Positions 32,945 to 43,890 are shown, numbered from the stretch's first letter. The stretch is 64,000 nucleotides of DNA from Streptomyces lunaelactis (GCF_003054555.1 NZ_CP026304.1:1488001-1552000); one strand, 5' to 3'. Translations and numbers: made by a program. Notes: generated from the sequence alone by a model not told the origin.

Positions 32945-33313
32945 TCACAGCTCCCGCAGGCGGTCGACGATTTCACGCAGCAGGTCCGGGTCGTCGAGAC
33001 CCTCGTGGGTGACCGGGGCGGAGATCCGTACCAGTCCGGCCTCGACGAGATCGGCCAGCAGGACGCGTACGACGGTGAGGGGCAGATCCGCGTCGGCGGC
33101 GACCTCGGCGACGGGGCGCGGCTCGCGGCGCACCAGTTCGAGCAGCGAGCTGCGGGCATGGTCGAGCCGTGGCTCGGGACCGTCCAGGTCCACGGCCGTG
33201 ACCTGGGACATCAGGTCGAAACTGTGCTCGGCGGCGGGACGGGTCCGGCCGCCGGCCACGGTGTACGGCCGTACCAGAGGCCCGCTCTCGTCCTCGTACC
33301 AGTGGTCGCTCAC
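32945..33313 (-). CDS. cvnC: DUF742 protein (CvnC-type)
   Basis: A 122-aa conservon component of the DUF742 family. The N-terminus SDHWYEDESGPLVRPYTVAGGRT is a landmark (residues 2-24 carry the conserved LVRPYxxxGGRT), followed by a winged-helix-like part (VAEVAADADLPLTVVRVLLADLVEAG). In conservons this protein works with a sensor kinase, a roadblock protein and a GTPase near the membrane. GTG start at 33311-33313, 3 bases after the cvnB stop. No CvnD GTPase gene follows; the next gene is the amino acid permease. Confidence 0.88.
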   Translation of the reverse strand: MSDHWYEDESGPLVRPYTVAGGRTRPAAEHSFDLMSQVTAVDLDGPEPRLDHARSSLLELVRREPRPVAEVAADADLPLTVVRVLLADLVEAGLVRISAPVTHEGLDDPDLLREIVDRLREL

Positions 33314-33316
33314 GGG

Positions 33317-33787
33317 TTACGCGTCGGTGGCCTCGGCGGCCGAGCGCGTGGGGACGGCCATATGCCGGCCCACCCGCCTGACCAGCAGTGACATTTCGTG
33401 GGCCAGCTGTCCGACGTCGGTCTCGGGGTCGGAGAGCACGGCCAGCCTGCTGCCGTCCCCGGCGGGGGTGATGAAGAGGAAGGCGTGGTCGAGCATCACC
33501 ATCGTCTGCCGTACGGGCCCGGCGTCGAAGCGGCTGCCTGCTTCCTTGGCGAGGCTGTGGAAGCCCGCGCAGACGGCGGAGAGATGTTCGATGTCCTTCC
33601 TGGCCATGCCCTTGGAGGCGCTGCTGACCAGACCGTCCGCGGTCAGCAGCACCGCCTGGAGGACGTGATCGGTCCTGGACAGCAGATCGTCGAGCAGCCA
33701 GCCGAGGCCGGCCTGACCGTCCGCGGGCTGATCAGCGGGTTGATCAGCGGGTTGATCAGCCGGGGCGTCTGTTGGTCCGTCAGGCAT
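33317..33787 (-). CDS. cvnB: roadblock/LC7 domain protein (CvnB-type)
   Basis: A 156-aa roadblock/LC7 protein, normally a GTPase-activating or scaffold partner in conservons. After an N-terminal PADQPADQPADQPADG repeat, the domain starts at LGWLLDDLLSRTDHVLQAV and includes LTADGLVSSASKGMARKD and ETDVGQLAHEMSLL. I prefer the ATG at 33785-33787 (AAGGGA upstream), which overlaps the cvnA stop; an in-frame ATG at 33803-33805 is possible. The tandem repeat is encoded by three 12-bp units. Confidence 0.88.
   Translation of the reverse strand: MPDGPTDAPADQPADQPADQPADGQAGLGWLLDDLLSRTDHVLQAVLLTADGLVSSASKGMARKDIEHLSAVCAGFHSLAKEAGSRFDAGPVRQTMVMLDHAFLFITPAGDGSRLAVLSDPETDVGQLAHEMSLLVRRVGRHMAVPTRSAAEATDA
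33725..33760 (-). repeat. three 12-bp tandem units in cvnB
   Basis: The unit GGGTTGATCAGC occurs three times (33725-33736 with one change, 33737-33748, 33749-33760) and is translated as repeated ADQP. It could vary in copy number by slippage without breaking the frame. Confidence 0.8.
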
Positions 33788-36098
33788 CGTCGTCCGTCCC
33801 TTCATCGGTCGTGCGGGTGCGCGGCGGGGAGCTCGGCGACGCGGGGCCGGCGGGGTCGCCCTCGCGGCCGCGGTCGAGTCCGCGCTGGAAGGCGCCGAAG
33901 ATCGAGCGCATCTCTTCCGGGGACACCTCGCGGTCGGCGTCCTCGGCGGCTGCGGGCGGTGCGTCGCGCAGCGGGGCGGCGAGCGATGCCTGGCGTACCC
34001 GGGTGGGCAGCCCGAGTGCGGGCGCGCCCGGCTCGGCGGGCTGCTCGGCGGGCTCCTCCGGGGCGTGGTCGTGCGTCGGCTGCACGGCCACCAGTGTCCT
34101 CTGGGTGGGCACGGACCGGACCGGTGCGGGCAGCGGCTTGTCCACGGGTTCCTGGCCGTTGGTCCGCGCGGGCGGCTCGACGGGCGCGAGGACCGAGTGG
34201 GGCAGCAGCACCACGGCCGTGATGCCGCCGTACGGCGACCGGGTGAGGGTGACTCCGATGCCGTGCCGCTCGGCGAGCCGGCCGACGATGTAGAGGCCGA
34301 GGCGCTCGTCCTGCGCCGGGTCGAAGTCGCGCGGCCGCGCCAGGGTCAGATGCGCCTGGGCGAGTTCCTCCGCGTCCATGCCGAGGCCGCGGTCGTCGAT
34401 CTCCAGCACGAATCCGCTGCCGGCCTGTCCGGTCCGCAGGGTGACCTGGGTGTGCGGCGGAGAGAACACGGTGGCGTTCTCGACGAGTTCGGCGACGAGG
34501 TGCACCACGTCGGCCACCGCCTCCGCGCTGATGCCCACGGCGGGCATCGGCGGCACCACGACCCTGGTGTAGTCCTCGATCTCGCCGACCGCCGCGGCCA
34601 CGATGTCGACCACAGGAACCGGCTTGCGCCACCGGCGTCCCGGCGTGGCGCCCGAGAGGATGATGAGGCCCTCGGCGTGGCGCCTCATCCGGGTGGTCAG
34701 GTGGTCGATCCGGAACAGGTCCTCGAGGGTGTCCGGATCGCTGGTACGGCGTTCCAGCGTGTCGACGAGCTTGGACTGGCGGTGCACAAGCGCCTGGTTG
34801 CGGCGGGCGATGTTGAGCAGTACGGCGAAGACGCCCCGGCGCAGGGTCGCCTGTTTGACGGCGGCCTCCACGGCCGCCAGGCGGGCGGTGTTGAGGGCCT
34901 GGCCGACCTGGCCGATCTCGTCGAGACCCCTCTCCTCGTCGCCGAAGTCCAGCGGCGGGGCCGCTGCGGCCGCGTCGACCTCCTCGCCCGCGCCGAGCCG
35001 CTCCATCACATCGGGCAGCTGCTGGGTGGCGAGCACATCGGCGGCGTCGCGCAGCTCCTCCAGGCGGCGCGAGATGCGCCGGCCGCTGGTCACCGAGAAC
35101 CAGATCGACAGGCCGACCGCGATCAGCCCGATCAGACCCACGACGGCGGCCTTGACCATCTCCCGGTAGGCGAACGCCCGGCCGCGGTCGGCGGTGTTGA
35201 GCGCCGATTCGGTGCACAGCAGCATGTACCGCTTGACCGCGCGGTCCGTCGTCGTCCGCCAGGAGTCGGCGGCCATGGCCTGCCCCGCACCGGAAGCGCC
35301 GGCCCGCAGGAGGGCGTCCTCGCCCGCCGTCAGCGCCCGGTACTCCTCGCCCCGCGCGAAGTCCGTGAACAGCTTCCGGGAGTCGGCCGGGAGGTCGGGG
35401 ACGTACGTGCGGTGGAAGACCCGCCGGTCCTCGATGGTGGCGGTGAGCGCGTCGTACTGGCGGTCGGTGAGGGTGCCCGCGGCGCGCGCCCCGGCGACGA
35501 GTGCGTCCTCGCGGGACACGAACTCCCGTACGCGCACCAGCTCGACGACGACCTGGGCCTCCCGGGCGAGCTGACCGGCCTGCAGCGCGGTGAGCGTGGA
35601 CTGCACGTCGAAGGTCGGCTCGACGAGGGTGGTGTACGCGTCGACGGCGCCGTCCCAGGAGATCGTCCGTGCCAGCACCCGCTCGCGCAGGGCCTCCAGG
35701 CCGTCGACGGCGTCGGCCATCGCATCGAGGGACTGCCGCTGGCGCAGGGAGAGGTCCGCACGCCGGTCCTGGTCGCCGATCGCGTCGCGCATGGCCCTGA
35801 CGGCCCGGTCGGTGGAGCGCTGCTGGTCGGTCAGGGCGGCGACGGTGGCCAGGGTGTCCTCGCGCCCCGTGCCCAGATACTCGGCGCTGAGCCGGCGTTC
35901 GATCTGGATCTGTCCCACGGCGGTGTCGACCGGGGTGCCGAAGCCCTCGTACACACTCTGGACCCGGATCAGGGCTCGCAGGTCGCCGGTGACCGAGACC
36001 ATGGCGAACGTCCACAGTGTCATCAGCGCGATGACCGGTATGACGGTAAGGGTCACGATCCGGCCGCGGATCGTGGGGCGGCGGAATCGCCGGCGCAT
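33780..36098 (-). CDS. cvnA: nitrate/nitrite-sensing domain histidine kinase (CvnA-type)
   Basis: A 772-aa membrane sensor. TM1 (RIVTLTVIPVIALMTLW) is followed by an extracellular all-helical NIT-type sensor (residues ~50-310), TM2 (AAVVGLIGLIAVGLSIWF), a HAMP-like region, a helical dimerisation part (RRNQALVHRQSKLV and RIDHLTTRMRRHAEGL), and a HATPase domain with N-box VAELVENATVFSPP, G1 EIDDRGLGM and G2 ERLGLYIVGRLAERHGIGV. The tail (~620 on) is disordered. I chose ATG 36096-36098 (GGGGAG upstream); ATG 36114-36116 is the alternative. It heads cvnA-B-C. No response regulator is adjacent, as is normal for conservons. Confidence 0.88.
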   Translation of the reverse strand: MRRRFRRPTIRGRIVTLTVIPVIALMTLWTFAMVSVTGDLRALIRVQSVYEGFGTPVDTAVGQIQIERRLSAEYLGTGREDTLATVAALTDQQRSTDRAVRAMRDAIGDQDRRADLSLRQRQSLDAMADAVDGLEALRERVLARTISWDGAVDAYTTLVEPTFDVQSTLTALQAGQLAREAQVVVELVRVREFVSREDALVAGARAAGTLTDRQYDALTATIEDRRVFHRTYVPDLPADSRKLFTDFARGEEYRALTAGEDALLRAGASGAGQAMAADSWRTTTDRAVKRYMLLCTESALNTADRGRAFAYREMVKAAVVGLIGLIAVGLSIWFSVTSGRRISRRLEELRDAADVLATQQLPDVMERLGAGEEVDAAAAAPPLDFGDEERGLDEIGQVGQALNTARLAAVEAAVKQATLRRGVFAVLLNIARRNQALVHRQSKLVDTLERRTSDPDTLEDLFRIDHLTTRMRRHAEGLIILSGATPGRRWRKPVPVVDIVAAAVGEIEDYTRVVVPPMPAVGISAEAVADVVHLVAELVENATVFSPPHTQVTLRTGQAGSGFVLEIDDRGLGMDAEELAQAHLTLARPRDFDPAQDERLGLYIVGRLAERHGIGVTLTRSPYGGITAVVLLPHSVLAPVEPPARTNGQEPVDKPLPAPVRSVPTQRTLVAVQPTHDHAPEEPAEQPAEPGAPALGLPTRVRQASLAAPLRDAPPAAAEDADREVSPEEMRSIFGAFQRGLDRGREGDPAGPASPSSPPRTRTTDEGTDDDA

Positions 36099-36116
36099 GG
36101 TCTCCCCAGAGCACAT

Positions 36117-36420
36117 AGTTCTACTGAACGGCGGTGGTTACCCTCCGGTAAGCGCAGTCAAGCTACGCGACTTGGCCTGCGCCACGCAATGTTTCTGCAG
36201 GTAACGGCAGAGGTGTCCGACGTCGTACACCATGGACACTTCGTCGTGCCTGTCGCATGGTGCCGCGCACCTCGACGGCAGTCCAGCTCAACGACGAGGG
36301 CCATGCCGCTCTGGCCGCCGCGGTCGCCGGAGCGCTGCATCCGGCGCTCTCGTCAATCCGGCCGTCCGGCGCGTAAAGTACGTGGGCTGACAGAAGAGCG
36401 ACAACTGGGGTAAGCGAGCG
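36117..36420. other. divergent intergenic region, no gene recognised
   Basis: 304 bp between cvnA (leftward) and the ATP-binding protein (rightward), so promoters for both must lie here. Base composition is lower in GC near 36117-36240. Short open frames on both strands have no protein-like features. No clear operator was found. Confidence 0.5.
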
Positions 36421-36816
36421 GTGATGAACGCAGAACCGCATGTGGTGATCGAAGAATCGCCCTGCAGGGACATTGCGGGAGCCCGCCGCGCCACCGCGGA
36501 GTTTCTGCTGCAGCACTGCGACTGGGCGGACCTGGACGCGGTGCTGCTGGTCGTCTCCGAGCTCGTCACCAACGCCGTACGGCACACCGCCGGTTGGTGG
36601 CGGCTGCATCTGACGGCCGGACAGGACACGCTCGTGGTGGAGATGGACGACTCCAGCCCGCTGCCTCCCGTGCCGCGCGAGCCCGACTTCACCGGCGGCG
36701 GCGGCTTCGGCTGGCACATGGTGCTGCAGCTCGCCGGCCGGGTGGAGGTCTGCCCCCTTCCGGACGGCAAGCGGGTCCAGGCGACCTGGATCCGGCCGAT
36801 GTCGCCGTCCTGCTGA
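36421..36816 (+). CDS. ATP-binding protein, RsbW-like anti-sigma/HATPase domain
   Basis: A 131-aa single-domain GHKL ATPase of the RsbW/SpoIIAB-like group abundant in Streptomyces. The N-box is VVSELVTNAVRHTAG, G1 is VVEMDDSSPLPP, and G2 is GGGGFGWHMVLQLA. It may bind a SigB-type sigma factor or an anti-sigma antagonist. The start is GTG 36421 or the adjoining ATG 36424. It is convergent with the sigma factor gene at 36959-37834, an arrangement that makes that sigma a candidate partner but does not prove it. Confidence 0.85.
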   Translation: MMNAEPHVVIEESPCRDIAGARRATAEFLLQHCDWADLDAVLLVVSELVTNAVRHTAGWWRLHLTAGQDTLVVEMDDSSPLPPVPREPDFTGGGGFGWHMVLQLAGRVEVCPLPDGKRVQATWIRPMSPSC

Positions 36817-36881
36817 CCGCCGGCGGAACCCCCTCGGGCACACGGACACAGGCACAGGCACACGGCACCGGACACACGGAG

Positions 36882-36909
36882 GCGGCGTCCCGGTCGGTCG
36901 GGACGCCGC
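36882..36909 (+). terminator. terminator hairpin
   Basis: A perfect 11-bp stem (36882-36892 with 36899-36909), loop of 6, followed by TTCT. It is located between the convergent ATP-binding protein and sigma factor genes. Confidence 0.82.
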
Positions 36910-36958
36910 TTCTCCCGTGGGGGGAAATCGTGGATCGTGAGCCGAACGGGGCGGAGTG

Positions 36959-37834
36959 TCACTCCACCATGAGCAGCCCCTCACGCAGCCGCGAGGTGAT
37001 GCGCGTCAGCAGCCGGGACACATGCATCTGCGAGACGCCCAGCTCCACGCCGATCTCCGACTGGGTCATCTCCTCGCCGAAGCGCATCCGCAGGATCCGC
37101 TTGTCGCGGTCGTCGAGTTCCTCGATGAGCGGCTTGAGCGCCTGGACGTTCTCCGCGGTCTCCAGATCGGCGTCGGGTGCGCCGAGCCGGTCGGACAGCG
37201 GCGCGGAGGGATGGTCGGACGCGTCGTCCATGGGCATGTCGATCGAGCCGGCCGTGTAGCCGTTGCTCGCGACCACACCCTCGATGATCTCTTCCTCCTC
37301 GAGTCCGAGGTGCCCGGCCAGTTCGGCGGTGCTCGGCGCGCGGTCCAGCTCCTGGGAGAGTTCGTCGGTGGCCTTCGCCAGATCGATCCGCAACTCCTGC
37401 AGCCGGCGCGGCACATGAACCGCCCAACTGGTGTCGCGGAAGAACCGCTTGATCTCACCGACGATGTACGGGACGGCGAAGGTCGCGAACTCCACCTCGC
37501 GGCTCAGCTCGAACCGGTCGATCGCCTTGATCAGGCCGACGGTGCCGACCTGGACGATGTCCTCCATCTGCTCGGCCCGGTTACGGAACCGGCCTGCCGC
37601 GTACCTGACGAGCGCCAGGTTGAGTTCGATGAGTGTGTTCCGTACGTACTGATGCTCTTGCGTCCCCTCCTCCAGCGAGGCGAGGCGTACGAAGAAGAGC
37701 TTCGAGATCTCACGTGCGTCCCGGGGCGCGACATCACCCGGCTTCGGCACGTCCGGAAGACCCAGCTCCGCGATGTTCGGGCGCTGTGTTCCAGGCTGTG
37801 TGAGTTCGGTCGTGACCGTGCTCGCCGTGGACAC
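36959..37834 (-). CDS. RNA polymerase sigma factor, SigB/SigF/SigG family
   Basis: A 291-aa group 3 sigma factor. Region 2 is LIELNLALVRYAAGRFRNRAEQMEDIVQVG (landmark ~72-101) and EFATFAVPYIVGEIKRFFRD; region 3 includes VPRRLQELRIDL and REWDRAPSTAELAGHLG-like LDRAPSTAELAGHLGL; region 4 has DDRDKRILRMRFGEEMTQSEI and VSQMHVSRLLTRI. This family governs stress and developmental genes in Streptomyces and is normally held by RsbW-like anti-sigmas. The start is GTG 37832-37834 with GGGGAGGA upstream. In S. coelicolor I do not recall a sigma gene at this position, so it may be an insertion in this lineage. Confidence 0.88.
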   Translation of the reverse strand: MSTASTVTTELTQPGTQRPNIAELGLPDVPKPGDVAPRDAREISKLFFVRLASLEEGTQEHQYVRNTLIELNLALVRYAAGRFRNRAEQMEDIVQVGTVGLIKAIDRFELSREVEFATFAVPYIVGEIKRFFRDTSWAVHVPRRLQELRIDLAKATDELSQELDRAPSTAELAGHLGLEEEEIIEGVVASNGYTAGSIDMPMDDASDHPSAPLSDRLGAPDADLETAENVQALKPLIEELDDRDKRILRMRFGEEMTQSEIGVELGVSQMHVSRLLTRITSRLREGLLMVE

Positions 37835-38013
37835 TTCGTCCTCCCCTGCTCTGTGGTCAGTGCAGGGCGGCGCCTACCCAGACTCTCTTTACCCATGCCT
37901 GGGCAGGCGAGTTGACGCCACATGCCGCGTCCGGCCGCCGCGGCGATCGCGGGGCCGGACGTGGTTGGCGTGAGGTGGCGGGCTGGGTTCTGCCCGGCCT
38001 GATCGACCGGAGG

Positions 38014-38037
38014 GGCCTAAGCCGTGTCAGACACGGC

Positions 38038-38040
<3 letters not shown>
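38014..38040 (-). terminator. hairpin at the guaB1 stop codon, related to the MITE-like end
   Basis: On the minus strand the guaB1 stop TAG (38040-38038) is the first part of TAGGCCGTGT, which pairs with ACACGGCTTA after a CTG centre. The sequence TAGGCCGTGTCTGACA also begins the 88-bp element at the end of the regulator at 39762, so the two stop-codon hairpins are related. It probably terminates guaB1. Confidence 0.75.
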
Positions 38041-39522
<1,482 letters not shown>

Positions 39523-39674
39523 TCAGCCGGGGAAATCGCACGTACTTCATTGTCCCATGCCGGAGTCAATGTGCTGCCCGGACGATTCCTCCAGGTCAGC
39601 ACGGGTGGCCTGGTGCGATCGTCCATAGCTCCCGTGCGGCCGGAGAGCCTCGGCGCGATGCCCGTGGACCGCCA

Positions 39675-39762
39675 GGCCGTGTCTGACAAATCCCGCCTGG
39701 CGCGCGACGCCCGGCACGCACCCCGCCCTGCGGGCGGACGGCACTATTTGTCAGACACGGCC
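39675..39762. mobile_element. 88-bp MITE-like palindromic element
   Basis: Perfect 17-bp terminal inverted repeats GGCCGTGTCTGACAAAT (39675-39691) and ATTTGTCAGACACGGCC (39746-39762) enclose a 54-bp core that is itself GC-rich and has a CCGCCCTGCGGGCGG hairpin. There is no ORF. It abuts the regulator stop codon (TAG at 39764-39762), and would also work as a terminator. The ends resemble the TAGGCCGTGTCTGACA hairpin at guaB1. Direct target repeats are not obvious. Confidence 0.65.
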
Positions 39763-40805
39763 TAGTCGTCCGGGTCGGCCCGTTCCAGTGCCGGCCGCTG
39801 TCCCGGTGGGGCCGTCAGCAGGTGGTCCGCGGCCGCCGTGTCCGTCACCAGGCTGGTCACCAGACCCGAGCGCAGTACGGCCCCGATCGCCTCGGCCTTG
39901 CGCTGTCCGCCCGCGATCGCCACCACCTCGGGGATACGGCGCAGCCGGTCGGCCTCGACCGTGATGCAGCGTTCGCCCAGGTCACGGCCTACCCGCCGGC
40001 CGTCCGCGTCGAAGAGGTGCGCGGACATCTCGGCGGCGACGCCGAGCGAGGCGTAGTGCGCGCGCTCCTCGTCGGTGAGCATGTCGTGCACCGTCGAGAT
40101 GCCCGGCTCCCAGGAACCGATCGAGACCGCCGCGACGGTCACCTTGTCGAAGTACTCGAAGGCTCGGGCGATCCCCGTCTGGTTGCGCAGCGCCGCGGCG
40201 GTGGCCGGGTCGGGCAGCAGCATGGGGGCGTAGATGGGGTGGGCCTCACCGCCGGAGACCTGGGCGGCGCGCCGTACCGCCTCGACGGAACCGCGTTCGG
40301 CGGTCCCCGCGTCGTACACGCCCGTGAGCTGGACGACCGTGCACGGTGGCAGCCGGTCGAGCGCGGCCGCCATGTGGATCGTGGACCGGCCCCAGGCCAG
40401 GCCCAGCACATCGCCCTCGTTCACCAGCTCGCCGAGCAGATCGGCGGCCACCTCGCCGAGGTTCTCCGGGTCGGGCGACTCCTCCTCGCCCTCCGACGGG
40501 GATTCGACGACGACCGCGTGCCGCAGGCCGAAGCGGGCGCGCAGCGCGTCGGAGCGCTCCGCGTCCAGCTCCGCGGGTACGCGGATCTCGATCCGTACGA
40601 GATCACGCTCGAGAGCCGTCTCCAGAACCCTCGCGACCTTGAAGCGGCTGACGCCGAACTCCTCCGCGATCTGGATCTTGGATTTGCCCTCGAGATAGAA
40701 GCGGCGGGCCATGGCCGCCGCCTGCACCAGCTCCGCGGGTCCCATCCGCAGGGCTGTGCGACCCGACGACCTTGCAGACACCGCGATCTCCTCACTGCTG
40801 TACAC
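39762..40805 (-). CDS. SorC/DeoR-like sugar-binding transcriptional regulator
   Basis: A 347-aa regulator. The N-terminal HTH (AMARRFYLEGKSKIQIAEEF and VSRFKVARVLETALERDLV) precedes a sugar-phosphate-binding domain of the SorC type (NEGDVLGLAWGRSTIHMAAAL, IAGGQRKAEAIGAVLRSGLV). The ligand is probably a phosphorylated sugar. The start is GTG 40803-40805. It lies just downstream of rpe on the same strand (75-bp gap), which hints at pentose phosphate metabolism (inference). The stop codon coincides with the end of the MITE-like element. Confidence 0.88.
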   Translation of the reverse strand: MYSSEEIAVSARSSGRTALRMGPAELVQAAAMARRFYLEGKSKIQIAEEFGVSRFKVARVLETALERDLVRIEIRVPAELDAERSDALRARFGLRHAVVVESPSEGEEESPDPENLGEVAADLLGELVNEGDVLGLAWGRSTIHMAAALDRLPPCTVVQLTGVYDAGTAERGSVEAVRRAAQVSGGEAHPIYAPMLLPDPATAAALRNQTGIARAFEYFDKVTVAAVSIGSWEPGISTVHDMLTDEERAHYASLGVAAEMSAHLFDADGRRVGRDLGERCITVEADRLRRIPEVVAIAGGQRKAEAIGAVLRSGLVTSLVTDTAAADHLLTAPPGQRPALERADPDD

Positions 40806-40880
40806 ACTCCGGATCCGTCATCCTGTCAGATCCGGCGGTTGTTGATCAGCCCTGATGGGCTGAGTTCACTTGCTTGTGGC

Positions 40881-41567
40881 TCAGTGGTCGCACGCCCATG
40901 CCGCCGAGGCGATCGTCTGCTGCGCCTTGCCGCGCAGTGCGCGCACGGCCTGCGCCGGATCCTGGGCGCCGTACACCGCGGAACCGGCGACGAACACATC
41001 CGCTCCGGCCTCGGCGCACCGCTCGATCGTCGCGTCCGAGACCCCGCCGTCGACCTGCAGCCACAGCTCGAGGCCGTGCTTGGAGATCAGCTCCCGAGTA
41101 CGGCGGATCTTCGGCAGCATGATGTCCAGGAACGCCTGGCCGCCGAAGCCCGGCTCCACGGTCATGATCAGCAGCATGTCGAGCTCGGGGAGCAGGTCCT
41201 CGTACGGCTCGATGGGAGTGGCCGGCTTGAGCGCCATCGAGGCGCGGGCGCCCTTGGCCCTGATTTCGCGCGCCAGCCGTACGGGTGCGGCGGCGGCCTC
41301 GACGTGGAAGGTGACGGATCCGGCCCCCGCTTCGACGTACTGGGGGGCCCACCGATCGGGGTCCTCGATCATCAGATGGCAGTCCAGCGGGGTGTCCGTC
41401 GCCCGGCTGAGGGATTCCACGACGGGCACACCCAGGGTCAGGTTGGGCACGAAGTGGTTGTCCATGACATCGACATGGAGCCAGTCGGCGCCTTCGACGG
41501 CCTTGGCCTCCTCCGCCAGGCGCGAGAAGTCGGCGGAGAGGATACTGGGACTGATCTGAACGGCCAT
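40881..41567 (-). CDS. rpe: ribulose-phosphate 3-epimerase
   Basis: A 228-aa TIM-barrel enzyme interconverting ribulose 5-phosphate and xylulose 5-phosphate in the pentose phosphate pathway. It has [16 protein letters not shown] at the N-terminus, [16 protein letters not shown] (metal His/Asp), [25 protein letters not shown] and [11 protein letters not shown]. The ATG at 41565-41567 gives the family length; the open frame continues upstream without similarity. It is divergent from the MMPL transporter and upstream of the sugar regulator. Confidence 0.96.
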   Translation of the reverse strand: MAVQISPSILSADFSRLAEEAKAVEGADWLHVDVMDNHFVPNLTLGVPVVESLSRATDTPLDCHLMIEDPDRWAPQYVEAGAGSVTFHVEAAAAPVRLAREIRAKGARASMALKPATPIEPYEDLLPELDMLLIMTVEPGFGGQAFLDIMLPKIRRTRELISKHGLELWLQVDGGVSDATIERCAEAGADVFVAGSAVYGAQDPAQAVRALRGKAQQTIASAAWACDH

Positions 41568-41703
41568 GGGCCAAGCCTGCCATGTTCCGGGTCTCTTCCC
41601 CTCCTCCAGTAGAGCTCTCGGTACGGACCAAGGGCTCCCCGGATCGGCACAGTCCGTGCAATCCTGGCGATTCGGCCCACGACGAGGGGCAATTGGGGGC
41701 GTC

Positions 41704-43890
41704 ATGCCAGACGCGCACAGGGGACAGGTACGGCCTCAGAAAGGCGTCGCCCACCTGGTCTGCGGGCGGCGCAGCAAGTGGGTCGTCGTCGCCCTGTGGC
41801 TGGTCGTGATCTTTCTGGCCGCCCCCCTCGCCCAGAAACTCGCCGACGTCCAGGACAACGACGCCGCGTCCTGGCTGCCCGGCAGCGCCGAGTCCACGCA
41901 AGTCCTGGCGGAGTCGGAGGAGTTCAGGCCCGAGGTCATCCCGGCGGTCGTCGTGTACGCGCGCGAGAGCGGCCTCACCGCCGCCGACCAGGCGCGTATC
42001 GCCGACGATGTCGCGGCGATCAATGGGCTGCGGGACCACGGGCTGCGTGGCAACGAGGTCCGCGGCCCTGTCTACGACCGGCCCGACAATCCGCGGGCCG
42101 CCGAGGTCTTCGTACCGATCACGATGGACGAGAAGGGCTGGGAGCGGATCGCACCCGCCGTCGACTCCGTCCGCGACGAGACGGGCACGAGTCAATCCGG
42201 GCTCGCGGTGCACATCACCGGGCCCGGCGGCACCGCGGCCGACTTCTCCGAGGCCTTCGAGGGCATCGACTCCACACTCCTGTTCGCGGCACTCGCCGTC
42301 GTGATCGTGATGCTGCTGATCACTTTCCGCAGTCCAACCCTGCTGCTGGTCCCGGTGATCGCGGTGGTCGGCGCGCTCATCGCCGCACAGGCCGTGATCT
42401 ATCTGCTGGCCAAGCACGCCGACCTGACGGTCAACGGGCAGAGCGCGGGCATCCTGACCGTCCTCGTCTTCGGCGCGGGGACGGACTATGCCCTGCTGCT
42501 GGTCGCCCGCTACCGCGAGGAGCTGCGCCGCCACGAGGACCGGCACGAGGCGATGGCGCTCGCGCTGCACCGCGCGGGCCCGGCGGTCCTGGCCAGTGGC
42601 GCCACGGTGGTCCTGGGCATGCTGGTGCTGCTGGCAGCGGAGATGAACTCCACCAGCGGGCTCGGCCCGGTCGCCGCCATCGGCGTCGCGGTCGCCCTGC
42701 TCGCGATGATCACGCTCTTCCCCGCCCTCCTGGTGATCTTCGGCCGGTGGATCTTCTGGCCCGCGATCCCGCACCTCGGCTCTCCGGAGCCCAACGAGCG
42801 CGGTTTCTGGGCCCGTACGGGACAGTCCATCGCCCGCCGTCCGCGGAAGACCTGGGTGGTCACGACGCTCGTTCTCGCCGCCTTCGCCTTCGGCCTCACG
42901 CAGCTGCGGGCCGCGGGTATCAGCAATGCCGACTCCTTCACCGGCAAGCCGGATTCGATCGCCGGGCAGCAGGTCCAGGGCAGGTACTTCCCGGCGGGCA
43001 GCGGTGATCCGCTGGTCATCATCACCAACACGCCACAGGCCAGACAGGTCGGCGAGACCGTCGCGGTGACCAGCGGCGTGGTGCCGCAGTCCATCGCCGT
43101 ACCGCCGGGCACGGCGCCCGAGCACAACGGCCGGGTGCTGATCGAGGCGACCATGACGGACCGCGCCGACAGCGCGGCCGCCAAGGACACCGTCGAGCGG
43201 GTACGGGACGCGGTGCACGCGGTCCCGGACGCCGACGCGCGGGTGGGCGGGGGTACGGCCGCCCTGCTCGATATGGACGCCGCGACCACGCACGACAACT
43301 ATCTGATCATTCCGCTGGTCCTGGCGGTGGTGCTGCTGGTGCTGATCGTGCTGCTGCGGTCTCTGATCGCGCCACTGCTGCTCATCGCGACGGTTGTGCT
43401 GTCCTTCGCCGCCGCGCTGGGCCTGAGCGCGCTCGCTTTCCGCTACATCTTCGACTACGCGGGCGAGTCGACGGACTTCCCACTCTTCGTCTTCGTGTTC
43501 CTGGTGGCACTGGGCATCGACTACAACATCTTCCTGTCCACCCGGATCCGGGAGGAGGCCGGCCGCCAGGGCACCAGGGCGGGCGTGCTGACCGGCCTGG
43601 CGGCCACCGGCGCGGTCATCACCTCGGCGGGCCTGGTCCTGGCGGGCACGTTCGCGGCGCTGGGCACGCTGCCGATGGTCGCTTTCGCGGAGATCGGCTT
43701 CGCGGTCGCGCTGGGCGTGCTGCTGGACACCCTCGTCGTCCGGTCCGTACTGGTCACGTCACTGTTCCTGGACGTGGGACCGAAGGTGTGGTGGCCGCAC
43801 CGGATGTCCCGCGAGGAACCCGAGCCGCCGCAGCGGGAACCGGAACCTGTGGCGGGCGGCCCGGCGTCAGGCGGCCCGACCGCCGGCTGA
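41704..43890 (+). CDS. MMPL/RND family transporter
   Basis: A 728-aa transporter of the MmpL/ActII-3 type with about 12 membrane segments in two halves. TM1 is [19 protein letters not shown]; an extracytoplasmic domain follows; the second segment group contains [20 protein letters not shown], and the second half has [20 protein letters not shown]. The conserved Asp-Tyr pairs in both GTDYALLL and GIDYNIFL are the proton-relay motif of MmpL proteins. The substrate is unknown (lipids or secondary metabolites in relatives). The ATG at 41704 has GGGGGC upstream; the longer frame reaches back over rpe's start. Confidence 0.88.
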   Translation: MPDAHRGQVRPQKGVAHLVCGRRSKWVVVALWLVVIFLAAPLAQKLADVQDNDAASWLPGSAESTQVLAESEEFRPEVIPAVVVYARESGLTAADQARIADDVAAINGLRDHGLRGNEVRGPVYDRPDNPRAAEVFVPITMDEKGWERIAPAVDSVRDETGTSQSGLAVHITGPGGTAADFSEAFEGIDSTLLFAALAVVIVMLLITFRSPTLLLVPVIAVVGALIAAQAVIYLLAKHADLTVNGQSAGILTVLVFGAGTDYALLLVARYREELRRHEDRHEAMALALHRAGPAVLASGATVVLGMLVLLAAEMNSTSGLGPVAAIGVAVALLAMITLFPALLVIFGRWIFWPAIPHLGSPEPNERGFWARTGQSIARRPRKTWVVTTLVLAAFAFGLTQLRAAGISNADSFTGKPDSIAGQQVQGRYFPAGSGDPLVIITNTPQARQVGETVAVTSGVVPQSIAVPPGTAPEHNGRVLIEATMTDRADSAAAKDTVERVRDAVHAVPDADARVGGGTAALLDMDAATTHDNYLIIPLVLAVVLLVLIVLLRSLIAPLLLIATVVLSFAAALGLSALAFRYIFDYAGESTDFPLFVFVFLVALGIDYNIFLSTRIREEAGRQGTRAGVLTGLAATGAVITSAGLVLAGTFAALGTLPMVAFAEIGFAVALGVLLDTLVVRSVLVTSLFLDVGPKVWWPHRMSREEPEPPQREPEPVAGGPASGGPTAG

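Noticed and set aside
32710..33159. Possible CvnD GTPase after cvnC
   Set aside because: The frame there overlaps cvnC and has no P-loop or other G-motif.
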